Translations under genes and position numbers: made by a program
The notes under the pieces: generated by a model
Database searches by the model: none
The model's input: the letters and a program-made list of their open reading frames with translations, nothing else
What the model was told of the DNA's origin: nothing
Assembly: GCF_004298145.1 (NCBI RefSeq)
Contig: NZ_SCRH01000015.1
Span: forward strand, 1-64,000
Reading direction: 5' to 3'
Origin: Mycobacterium sp.
GTDB lineage: Bacteria; Actinomycetota; Actinomycetes; Mycobacteriales; Mycobacteriaceae
Length of the DNA: 64,000 nt
Shown here: positions 43,664 to 51,374 of the stretch, in pieces
How the letters are laid out: the number at the start of each line of letters is the position of its first letter
Numbering within the stretch: position 1 is the first letter of the stretch

Positions 43664-45682
43664 CTATCGGCGCCGCCATGATTCGCGCCTGACGCGCCAT
43701 ACGATCACCCCGGCGCCGACGACGGCCACAGCGACCCAACCTGCGCCGAACCACCACAGCCAGTCGAGATCCGAATGGCCTCCGGCTCCCGCGGCCGCCG
43801 CACCGGCGGCCAACGGCGGATGATCGACGGTCACCGGGTCTTGTCCGGGCACCGACACCACCGCAACGCCTTTGAGCCGCTGCCAGTGCTTGTTGTTGTC
43901 GCCCTTGAGCCACCTGATCAGCTCGTCAAGCTGTCCGGGCGCCCCGTTGGACGTCGCGATCAGGAGTGACCGGCCGCGATGGAAGACCGTTTGGAGAGAG
44001 GCGAACCGCAACACCGGGTCCAGCGTGAGCTTGGTGGGCTTGTCGCCGGGCCCGACGGCGTTGACGGTGATCGGACCGCTGGGCCCGGCGCCCACCGGGA
44101 GCGTCACGTCGGACTCATTCCACCCGTCGGCGGAAATCAGCAATGCGGGATTCGACGAGTCGATCGCCTGCTTCACGCTGGTGACCGTGGTGTCGATCGG
44201 TATCGAGCTGATTCGCTGCAGGCCCACCATGATGTCGAGCGCGCGCACCGTGTCGATCAACGAGTGCTCCGCGACGCCCACCTGAACGCGGGGCATCAGG
44301 GTCTGCGGCACCGATTGAAAACCGTCCGGCACCGGAGGCGCGGCGGGACTGCTCGAAACGATGCTGTCGCCGCTGATGTTCAACGTGAGCAACTGATTTC
44401 CGGGTCCGGCGGTGTAAAAATCTCCGCAGTGCCCGATGTTGCCGGCGACATCGAGCACCAAATCAACGCTGGTGTAGCGCTGTAGCAGCCGATCCGGCAC
44501 GTCGACCCAGCGGTCGATGTTGCCATGGCCGTCGGTCGGCCAGTGGTCGATGGTCTCCGGACCGACCGTGACGGCGATCTGGCCGCCGATATTGTTCGGC
44601 GTCGGCGTGTATGACCCCTGCAGATGCACCCGCACCGAGTGAACGGATCTGCCGAACCGGGTCTGGTCGAGTCCGATCGACACCCGCGGTTGCAGGGAGG
44701 TGGAGTTGGCAACGGACTGGCCCAGTTCACGCAGCGTGGCGGTGTCACCCGGAAATTGCGGTTTGGGCCTGGGCGATTCCACCGAGGCCCGCGACGACAG
44801 GGCCAGATCCGACAGGTTGCTGAACAACAGGGCCGTGTCCGATTCGTCGGTTCGGTTCAGCGACCCCGAGATCAACAGCCACGGCACACCGGAGGGGCCC
44901 TGCAGGGAAAGCCCGTTGTCCGGGCCCTCTTTGATGACAACCTGGCGCTCCAGCGATTGCGGCGGCGACGGCGGCGCCGCCTGCCCTTCCTGCAGCGGGA
45001 CCACCACGATCTCGGGGGCCTGCTTGCCGTAATGCGCGGCGGCGGAAGTGGCCAGCTGAATCGCCGTGTCGGACTCGGCTGTTGACGGCGATTGCGGCAG
45101 ATATACGGTCAGCTTCCGCAGCACCGGCGGCAAGAAATGGGACACCGTGGTGGGCGGCAGTTCGGTGCCCGCGTAGTTGACCGTCCCGTTGGCCAGCCGC
45201 AGAGGACTCTCCGGGTACAGGCAAAATCCGTCCAACGGCACCAGATATGCCCGCAACGTCACCGTCAGCCAGTTGTCGATCACCTCTGCTCCGGCCAGAG
45301 GGATGACGATCGGCGCCTGATCGGTGTTGGGCAGGTTCAGCCTGGCGATGGTGCGCTCGCCCTGCGTCACGGCGAGCAGCCCGGACCGCAGATTGATCGG
45401 CAATTCGACGGTCGCGTTCATCGCCGTCGGGGTCAGCCCGTGCAGGACCGGAAGGGACAGTTGCTGGCTGCTCGTCAGTCCCCAGAACTCCACGGTGGCG
45501 GACGAACCAACGTCGGTCATCGACAACGTCGTCGTCGCCGTCGTCGTCGCCGTCGTCGCGGTCGTCGAGTCCGCCGGGGCAGTCGGGTCGGCCGGCGCAC
45601 CCCATGATGCCGGAGCACTCATCACCAAGAAACCGACGACACCGGCCAGTGCGATTGCTCGGCCGAAAGATTTCCGGAACAT
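43664..45682 (-). CDS. BcsB-like cellulose/exopolysaccharide synthase accessory protein
   Basis: This 672-residue exported protein has a signal peptide (FGRAIALAGVVGFLVMSAPA, cleavage near WGA), two alternating carbohydrate-binding/flavodoxin-like modules and a C-terminal membrane anchor (WLWWFGAGWVAVAVVGAGVI). The pattern VPLDGFCLYPESPLRL and HFLPPVLRKLTVYLPQSPST resembles BcsB, the extracytoplasmic partner of cellulose synthase BcsA. No BcsA-type GT2 gene is in the window. An Ala/Thr-rich low-complexity linker (about residues 30-50) is encoded by a TCG/CCG repeat at 45535-45580. ATG 45682 is chosen as the first residue of the signal peptide; ATG 45700 is also possible. Confidence 0.72.
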   Translation of the reverse strand: MFRKSFGRAIALAGVVGFLVMSAPASWGAPADPTAPADSTTATTATTTATTTLSMTDVGSSATVEFWGLTSSQQLSLPVLHGLTPTAMNATVELPINLRSGLLAVTQGERTIARLNLPNTDQAPIVIPLAGAEVIDNWLTVTLRAYLVPLDGFCLYPESPLRLANGTVNYAGTELPPTTVSHFLPPVLRKLTVYLPQSPSTAESDTAIQLATSAAAHYGKQAPEIVVVPLQEGQAAPPSPPQSLERQVVIKEGPDNGLSLQGPSGVPWLLISGSLNRTDESDTALLFSNLSDLALSSRASVESPRPKPQFPGDTATLRELGQSVANSTSLQPRVSIGLDQTRFGRSVHSVRVHLQGSYTPTPNNIGGQIAVTVGPETIDHWPTDGHGNIDRWVDVPDRLLQRYTSVDLVLDVAGNIGHCGDFYTAGPGNQLLTLNISGDSIVSSSPAAPPVPDGFQSVPQTLMPRVQVGVAEHSLIDTVRALDIMVGLQRISSIPIDTTVTSVKQAIDSSNPALLISADGWNESDVTLPVGAGPSGPITVNAVGPGDKPTKLTLDPVLRFASLQTVFHRGRSLLIATSNGAPGQLDELIRWLKGDNNKHWQRLKGVAVVSVPGQDPVTVDHPPLAAGAAAAGAGGHSDLDWLWWFGAGWVAVAVVGAGVIVWRVRRESWRRR

Positions 45683-45701
45683 CACCGGAACAGTATGCAT
45701 T

Positions 45702-45718
45702 GTTGAAAGCGCTTCAAC
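45702..45718. promoter_or_regulatory. Inverted repeat upstream of the BcsB-like gene
   Basis: GTTGAA (45702-45707) and TTCAAC (45713-45718) are inverted around AGCGC, 20 bases upstream of the BcsB-like start. The symmetry suggests an operator. One of the nearby TetR proteins is a candidate binder, by position only. Confidence 0.4.
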
Positions 45719-45840
45719 CCCAATAACGGAAACGCCGTTGCGGTGACCGCGAAAAGCTATCGCGCACCACCTCTTCGAGATCCCGCCGGCGTCGATTACC
45801 CCGGCCCGGACCGCCATGAAGCGACGGCTCTCACCGAAAG

Positions 45841-46554
45841 CTAATCGGTTTCCGCCACCCCGGTTGCGTCGTCGCGGTGAACGTCAGCAGCCGCGGTATG
45901 GCGCATCACTTCGCGCCGCAGAAATTGCTGGAAGTAGGGCAGCGACGCTTCCGAGGCGATGCCGGGCAGCAGGAGCTCCCATATCTGATGCAACCGCGCG
46001 AAGGGGTCGCCGATGACGTCCCCGATTCTGCCGTGGCTGGATATCGCGATCGCTACCAACCGGGCCCCGGATATGGTGCCGATGATCGACGCGCTGAGCA
46101 CATCGGCGTCGATGTCGCTCCGGAGGTCTCCTTCCTTGACCGCGCGGCGCGCCTCCTGAGCGGTCTCCAATACCAAGTTGGCGTAGAAGCGGGAAGCGGC
46201 CCCGTTGAATCCGCTTAACGCAGTGGCCAATTGCGCGGCCGCCCGGGCCATTTTGTCTGAGCCCAACACGTCGATGAGCGTGAATGAGCCGTGCACAATG
46301 TTTTCCAGCCCCGGCGATGACGACTTACAGACATTTCGATAGGCGCCCAGAAGCGTGTCGGAGCCTTCTTCGATGATGTTCGAGGCCAACGATTCTTTGG
46401 AATCAAAGTGGTGATAGAGGGCGCCTTTGGTCATTCCTGTCCGCTCGATGATCGTGCTCCAGCCGGCGGCCGCGTACCCGACCTCGCCGAACACCTCGAT
46501 CGCGGCGTCGAAAATTTTTCGCCGAGTGGCTTCAGACCGAACCTGGCGCGGCAT
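45841..46554 (-). CDS. TetR regulator resembling gamma-butyrolactone receptors (copy 2)
   Basis: This 237-residue TetR protein has the helix-turn-helix STIIERTGMTKGALYHHFDSKESLA and an extended C-terminal ligand domain (LLLPGIASEASLPYFQQFLRR). The layout resembles the ScbR/ArpA autoregulator receptor group of actinobacteria and is shared with the next gene upstream. ATG 46554 is chosen because MPRQVRSEATRRKIFDAA is the typical N-terminus; the frame is open to 46899. It lies 53 bases after its paralogue, so both may be on one message. Ligand unknown. Confidence 0.82.
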   Translation of the reverse strand: MPRQVRSEATRRKIFDAAIEVFGEVGYAAAGWSTIIERTGMTKGALYHHFDSKESLASNIIEEGSDTLLGAYRNVCKSSSPGLENIVHGSFTLIDVLGSDKMARAAAQLATALSGFNGAASRFYANLVLETAQEARRAVKEGDLRSDIDADVLSASIIGTISGARLVAIAISSHGRIGDVIGDPFARLHQIWELLLPGIASEASLPYFQQFLRREVMRHTAAADVHRDDATGVAETD

Positions 46555-46607
46555 CGCCGCTGCACCTCCGGAGTCTCGTCGGATGTGCGGATCGCCTGCT
46601 TTCGCTG

Positions 46608-47285
46608 TTACTGCGCGTCGGCATCGTCTGAACTGGTGTTGACGGCGAGCGCCGCACGCCGCCTGAGGAATTGGCGGAAATAGTCGGTGCGGTCCGGTTG
46701 CAGAATCCCGGTGAGCAGCAAGGACCAGCACTTCTCCAAGTCGAGCAGGAACCGCTCCGGGTCGTCCAGATCGCTGGTCTTTCGCAGTCCCATGTGCAGC
46801 GAGACCATCATGCGGCCGATGTCCTGCGGGTCGCACTGCTCGCTGATGTCGCCCTCGGCCTTGGCTTGCTCCGCGACTCTGGCCAGGGCTTTGATCCATC
46901 GGCCGAACAACCTGTCCTGGATCCCGTCCGTCAGACCGACCGACTCCATCAGATTCATGCCCGATCTGACGAGGTCCGTCTTGATGTCCTGGATCGCGAT
47001 CAGATACGAGAAGTCGATGAGCGTCTCGAGGCCCGAGAGCCCGCGCGACAGCACATCCCGTACGCCGACCGCGCCGGCCTCGACCTGGCTGTCGATGATG
47101 GCGACCGCCAACGCGTGCTTCGACTTGAAGTGGAAGTACATCGCGCCCTTGGTCAGTTCGGCCTCGGCGAGGATGTCGTCGAGGCCGACGTCGTGGTAGG
47201 GGCGTCGGGCGAACTGATGCGACGCGGCCCGCAGAATCTGTTGCCGGGTCGCGTCCGCGCGTCCATCAGTCGAGTGTGTCGTCAT
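46608..47285 (-). CDS. TetR regulator resembling gamma-butyrolactone receptors (copy 1)
   Basis: This 225-residue TetR protein has RADATRQQILRAASHQFARR, the helix-turn-helix LDDILAEAELTKGAMYFHFK and a C-terminal LEKCWSLLLTGILQPDRTDY then FRQFLRRR. It shares overall architecture and the final FQQFLRR/FRQFLRR motif with the neighbouring TetR. The start ATG 47285 is preferred; an upstream start at 47330 is possible. It is divergent from the PPE gene across a 655-base regulatory region and is the natural candidate to control it. Confidence 0.83.
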   Translation of the reverse strand: MTTHSTDGRADATRQQILRAASHQFARRPYHDVGLDDILAEAELTKGAMYFHFKSKHALAVAIIDSQVEAGAVGVRDVLSRGLSGLETLIDFSYLIAIQDIKTDLVRSGMNLMESVGLTDGIQDRLFGRWIKALARVAEQAKAEGDISEQCDPQDIGRMMVSLHMGLRKTSDLDDPERFLLDLEKCWSLLLTGILQPDRTDYFRQFLRRRAALAVNTSSDDADAQ

Positions 47286-47940
47286 CGCAATCGTGAGCTC
47301 AGTTCCCCCGCGGCGGGGGTTGTGGCGCACGTCGTGTCGCCGAGGCGGACGGCGCGGGCCGTGCCGTCCGCCCTTCTATCGAATGACGCCTTGCTCAAGC
47401 AGGGCACACATACCTCGGTTCGTCAGGGGCTCTTCAGGGGCTCTTCAGGGATTGCGAGCGAACACGCGCCCGTGCCGCTCTAGATGGCTTACCCATTCCC
47501 GAGGTTAGCAGTCATACGGCTGTCCCGGTTGACGGTCGTGTGAATACCTGAGGTTTACGTCACACCGCGTTGTGAAACTATTAGTATGTTTTATACGCTA
47601 TTGTGCGATAGTCAGTTTGTATCGGGCATCTAGACCGTCTCGACCGTCCGTACCGCGCAAAGGAGAAGCACATGCCCCCTCTCACCACGCCTTACTTGGG
47701 CCGCGTGGTGAGAGGGGGCATGACCGCGGCGCTCGCCTCCCCGCCGGCCGCGGGGACCAACGGCCTCTGCGGTCATGGACCAAAGGCCTCAAGGCGAGGG
47801 CTAATGCCTCTTAGTTTGGAATTAGGGTATTTCACATACTCAAAGTATGGATTTATCGATTGCGTTGATCTCAGGGAATGCTCCGGGCGCACCGGTCGCA
47901 ACGCTGCTCTCGACGCCACTCGAGACGGGGCGGCCCTGAC
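47286..47940 (+). promoter_or_regulatory. Long regulatory region upstream of the PPE/polysaccharide genes
   Basis: This 655-base gap holds several elements. A tandem CAGGGGCTCTT pair is at 47424-47445. GCTTACC/GGTTAGC lies at 47487-47509 with one mismatch. ACCTGAGGT at 47546-47554 is nested between GTGTGA and TCACAC (47538-47565). The AT-rich stretch 47570-47630 is a likely promoter. AAAGGAG at 47659-47664 is followed at once by a perfect 20-bp hairpin. CATACT-CAA-AGTATG lies at 47835-47849. A 90-codon ORF (47672-47944) runs from the hairpin to overlap the PPE start as GTGA. Its composition is unlike the neighbours and it is not a PE protein, so I treat it as leader sequence. Confidence 0.55.
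47671..47722. repeat. Perfect 20-bp inverted repeat (hairpin) in the PPE leader
   Basis: CATGCCCCCTCTCACCACGC at 47671-47690 is exactly complementary to 47703-47722, with a 12-base loop. It starts six bases after an AAAGGAG ribosome-binding sequence, so an ATG at 47672 lies within the stem. No U-tract follows. Confidence 0.9.
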
Positions 47941-49161
47941 GTGATCGATTTCGGAGCGCTTCCCCCGGAGATCAACTCCACGCGAATGTACGCCGGTCCG
48001 GGCCCCTTCTCGCTGATGGCCGCGGGAGTGGCCTGGGATGCCTTGGCCGCCGAACTGCACGCCGCGGCAAGTTGCTACCGCTCGGTGATCGCCGGTTTGA
48101 CCACAGGACGTTGGTTGGGACCCTCTTCGCTGTCCATGGCCTCCGCATACGCGCCATACATGGCGTGGATGGCCGGGGCCGCCGCGCGCGCCGCGGAGTC
48201 CGCAGGTCAAGCCAGACTCGCCGTGGAGGTTTTCGAGGCGGCCTTCGCCATGACCGTCCCGCCCCCGGCGGTCGCCGCCAACCGGGCACAGCTCGCGACG
48301 CTGGTCGCGACCAACTTCCTGGGGCAGAACTCGGCGGCGATCGCGGCCACCGAAGCCGAGTACGGCGAGATGTGGGCGCAGGACGCCGCGGCGATGTACG
48401 CGTACGCCGCGGGTTCGGCGGCCGCGTGCGAAGTGACACCGTTCAGCCCGGCGCCGAACGTGACCAACGAGAGCGGGGCGGCCCAGCAGGCGGCCGCGGT
48501 GGGGCGGGCCACCTCGGAAAGCGAGCAGGCGAATCTGGCCCACGTGGTGTCCAAGGTCCCCAACACGCTGCACCGGCTTTCCTCGCCGATGAAATCCGGG
48601 AGCACCCTCCTCGGCGATGGCAGCGGTATCGGCGCGAGTGGTGGAGGCACGGGGGTCACGTCGGGAAGCTCGGCCGCGTCAGACGCGATTTCGAGCATGA
48701 TGTCCCAACTGCCCAATACCGCGGCCACGTATTTCATGGCGGGCGCGACCCCGCTGTATGGGATGTCCTCCATCCTCGGCATGGCCCAGACCGCTCAGGG
48801 CCTGGCCAAAGCCGCCAGCGACGGGGCCATGGCGGTCGCGGGCACCGCGTCGGGGGCCGCGAGCGCGGTCAGTTCGGGTGCGGGCGCGCTCGGTTCACTC
48901 GGGTCCGGCGTATTCGGCAGCCTCGGCAGTGCGGCCTCGTTGGGGCCGTTGGCGGTCCCGGCGAGCTGGACCAGCGTCATTCCGGCGGCCAACAGCGCCG
49001 TGTCGGCGTTGCCGGCCATCAACCTTGCCGGCGCGAACGTGCCGCCCAGCGTCATGGGCTCGCTCCCCCGCCTGGCGGCTACCTCGGGCAAGACGCTCGG
49101 ACCCCGGTACGGCGTGATCCCCACCGTGATGACACGCCCGCTGTCCGCCGGATACGCGTAG
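47941..49161 (+). CDS. PPE family protein (SVP-type)
   Basis: This 406-residue PPE protein begins IDFGALPPEINSTRMYAGPG after its GTG start, the classical PPE N-terminus. The roughly 180-residue PPE domain has the WxG-like turn in TTGRWLGPSS. A Gly/Ala/Ser-rich region follows, and GPLAVPASW fits the GxxSVPxxW motif of the SVP subgroup. The C-terminus PRYGVIPTVMTRPLSAGYA is typical. Such proteins are exported by type VII systems, often ESX-5. No PE partner gene precedes it. The gene is 58 bases ahead of the polysaccharide genes on the same strand. Start GTG 47941 overlaps the leader ORF. Confidence 0.93.
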   Translation: MIDFGALPPEINSTRMYAGPGPFSLMAAGVAWDALAAELHAAASCYRSVIAGLTTGRWLGPSSLSMASAYAPYMAWMAGAAARAAESAGQARLAVEVFEAAFAMTVPPPAVAANRAQLATLVATNFLGQNSAAIAATEAEYGEMWAQDAAAMYAYAAGSAAACEVTPFSPAPNVTNESGAAQQAAAVGRATSESEQANLAHVVSKVPNTLHRLSSPMKSGSTLLGDGSGIGASGGGTGVTSGSSAASDAISSMMSQLPNTAATYFMAGATPLYGMSSILGMAQTAQGLAKAASDGAMAVAGTASGAASAVSSGAGALGSLGSGVFGSLGSAASLGPLAVPASWTSVIPAANSAVSALPAINLAGANVPPSVMGSLPRLAATSGKTLGPRYGVIPTVMTRPLSAGYA

Positions 49162-49219
49162 GCCATCCCGTGCGGGGACAGGTGTTCATGAAGGCCCGGT
49201 GCAGGAGAAGGAGCGGTAA

Positions 49220-49792
49220 GTGAAGTACACGCCCACCAAGGTCGCCGGGGTGACAATCATCGACTTGGAACTCGACCGCGACCATCGCGGGTTTTCCTCA
49301 CGTGCGTACTGCGCCCGCGACTTCGCCAATCACGGGCTGGAATTTGATGTCGCACAGACGAATATCTTCTTCAACTACACCCGTGGCACCGTGCGCGGTC
49401 TGTACCGCCGGATGCCGCCACACGCCGAGGCCAAATTGCTCCGCTGCACCCGCGGTGCCATCGTCGCCGTCGCCGCCGACGTCCGCCCCGACTCGCTGAA
49501 CTACGGCGACCACGTGCTGGTGGAGCTGAACGCCGACGACCACCGGACCCTGTTCTTGCCCCCGTACGTCGCCCACGGCTTCCAGACGCAGATCGACGAC
49601 ACCGAGGTCACCTATCACGTCAGCGGTCAGTATGTGATGGCCGACGAGCAGGGGATCCGCTGGGACGACCCCGAATTCGGGATCTCGTGGCCGCTACCGG
49701 TCACGGTCATCTCCGAGCAAGACGCGAGCTGGCCCTCGCGCACATCCAGGTTGGCACCAGTGGAGCAGGTGGCGTCATGCGTCAGTCGGTGA
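49220..49792 (+). CDS. RmlC-like dTDP-sugar epimerase family protein
   Basis: This 190-residue cupin follows the RmlC fold (GTVRGLYRR, AKLLRCTRGAIVAVAADVR, LPPYVAHGF, GIRWDDPEFGISWPL). With numbering that matches RmlC, K72, H119 and Y132 are kept, but the catalytic base His62 of the RGLH motif is Tyr62. It may be a 3-epimerase or isomerase variant, or act non-catalytically, so rhamnose synthesis should not be assumed. GTG 49220 has AAGGAG seven bases upstream. The end overlaps the next gene by 16 bases, so it belongs to the polysaccharide operon. Confidence 0.8.
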   Translation: MKYTPTKVAGVTIIDLELDRDHRGFSSRAYCARDFANHGLEFDVAQTNIFFNYTRGTVRGLYRRMPPHAEAKLLRCTRGAIVAVAADVRPDSLNYGDHVLVELNADDHRTLFLPPYVAHGFQTQIDDTEVTYHVSGQYVMADEQGIRWDDPEFGISWPLPVTVISEQDASWPSRTSRLAPVEQVASCVSR

Positions 49793-51363
49793 TCATTCCC
49801 AACACGGTGGATGTCGTGCAGCCCAGCTGGCGGCAGCTCAAGGCCTGGCCGGCCGGCATGACCGCGTCGCATCGCAACGAGACCAACACCCGGCCGGCAC
49901 CCGCACGTCCGGTGCTCCCGGTCGCCGGCACCGCCCTACGGCGCTGGCAGGACCAATACTCGCAGCATCTGCGCAGCAGCGACTCGGTGATCGTCTGTGT
50001 GTCAGTACTGCTCGCCCAGTACGTCCGGTTCGGGGAGATCGCGAACACGTCGGGTTACTCGGACCCGACGATGACGCTGTTTTCCTTCCTGTTCGCTGCG
50101 CTGTGGCTGTCGGCGCTCGCGGTATTCCAGACGCGCTCAACGCGAATCATCGGCTCGGGCATCGAGGAGTACCGGCGCATCGGCACCGCGTCGTTCTGGA
50201 CGTTCGGAATCATCGCCATGGCGACGTTGCTCGCCAACATAAATCTCGCCCGCGGCTATCTGGCGATCGCGCTTCCCGTCGGCACCATGGGACTGCTGGC
50301 GAGCCGTAGCGTGTGGCGAAAGCGCATCTGCCGCAAGCGCGTCCAGGGCGAATGCCAGACCCGTGTTTTGGCGATCGGAGACCGGCAGTCGGTTTCGCAC
50401 CTCGCGCATGAGCTGTCCCGCAATCCGGCGGCCGGGTGCGTCGTGGTCGGTGTCTGCATTCCCGGTTACGGGCCGGCCCGCGGCAACACCCTGACGATCG
50501 GGGGCCGTCAGGTTCCGATCCTCGGCGACCAAACCCACGTGGCCACCGCGATCGACAGCTGCGGCGCGGACACCGTGGCGGTGACGCAGACGGATCACTT
50601 TGGGATGCACGGCATCAGGGAGCTGCTGTGGCAGCTGGAGACGCTGGACGTCGACCTGGTGGTGTCTCCCGGCGTGATGGACGTGACCGAGGCGCGGTTG
50701 ACCCTGCGCCTGACCGGCGGGTTGCCGCTGCTGCATGTCGACAAGCCGCAATACGAAGGGGCGCACCGCTTTCAGAAGCAGGCCTTCGATTTCGTGTTCT
50801 CGCTGGCGGCGCTGGTCGGCACGGCACCGATTCTCATCGCCGCCGCCATCGCCATCAAGCTGACCAGCAAGGGGCCCGTCTTCTACCCGTCGGAACGCAT
50901 CGGCGTCGACGGAAAACCGTTCACGATGCTGAAGTTCCGCACGATGACCGACGGTGCGGACACACAGCTCCAACACCTGCTGGCCCGCAATGAAGGCGCC
51001 GGCGGCATGCTCTTCAAGATGCGCCAGGACCCCCGGGTCACCCCCGTCGGCAGAGTCCTTCGCCGGTACAGCATCGATGAGCTCCCGCAATTCATCAACG
51101 TCCTCACGGGGGACATGAGCGTCGTCGGGCCGCGGCCCCCGTTGCGACGCGAAGTCGACAACTATGACGGCGAGGTCAAGCGCCGGTTGCTGGTGAAGCC
51201 GGGCGTCAGCGGGCTGTGGCAGGTGAGCGGCCGGTCGGACCTTTCCTGGGAAGAGTCGGTGCGGCTGGACCTGTCGTATGTCGACAACTGGTCGATGTCG
51301 GGTGATCTGATGATTATCGCCAAGACGGTGAAAGCGGTTTTAACGAGCCACGGAGCCTATTAG
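49777..51363 (+). CDS. Initiating polyprenyl-phosphate sugar phosphotransferase (WbaP/CpsE type)
   Basis: This 528-residue membrane enzyme transfers a sugar-1-phosphate to the polyprenyl phosphate carrier and starts a repeat unit. Four N-terminal membrane helices and a Rossmann-like CoA-binding segment (TRVLAIGDRQSVSHLAHELS) precede a fifth helix (FDFVFSLAALVGTAPILIAA). The complete catalytic domain follows with KFRTMTDGAD, DPRVTPVGRVLRRYSIDELP, NVLTGDMSVVGPRPPLRREV and VKPGVSGLWQVSGRSDLSW. ATG 49777 is used. The sugar is usually glucose- or galactose-1-P in this family but cannot be read from sequence. Confidence 0.93.
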   Translation: MRQSVIIPNTVDVVQPSWRQLKAWPAGMTASHRNETNTRPAPARPVLPVAGTALRRWQDQYSQHLRSSDSVIVCVSVLLAQYVRFGEIANTSGYSDPTMTLFSFLFAALWLSALAVFQTRSTRIIGSGIEEYRRIGTASFWTFGIIAMATLLANINLARGYLAIALPVGTMGLLASRSVWRKRICRKRVQGECQTRVLAIGDRQSVSHLAHELSRNPAAGCVVVGVCIPGYGPARGNTLTIGGRQVPILGDQTHVATAIDSCGADTVAVTQTDHFGMHGIRELLWQLETLDVDLVVSPGVMDVTEARLTLRLTGGLPLLHVDKPQYEGAHRFQKQAFDFVFSLAALVGTAPILIAAAIAIKLTSKGPVFYPSERIGVDGKPFTMLKFRTMTDGADTQLQHLLARNEGAGGMLFKMRQDPRVTPVGRVLRRYSIDELPQFINVLTGDMSVVGPRPPLRREVDNYDGEVKRRLLVKPGVSGLWQVSGRSDLSWEESVRLDLSYVDNWSMSGDLMIIAKTVKAVLTSHGAY

Positions 51364-51374
51364 GCTCGCGAGCC

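Noticed and set aside
45535..45580. TCG/CCG triplet repeat as a phase-variable tract
   Set aside because: It is imperfect and in frame, encoding a Thr/Ala linker. Unit changes would not shift the frame.
47672..47944. A 90-codon ORF ahead of the PPE gene as a possible PE partner
   Set aside because: It lacks any PE signature and its codon use and composition differ from neighbours. Its start is buried in the hairpin. I keep it only as leader sequence, although the GTGA overlap with the PPE start is noted.
49220..49792. Calling the RmlC-like gene rmlC/rfbC
   Set aside because: The catalytic His62 is replaced by Tyr and the true rmlC of mycobacteria is with rmlB elsewhere, so the symbol would mislead.
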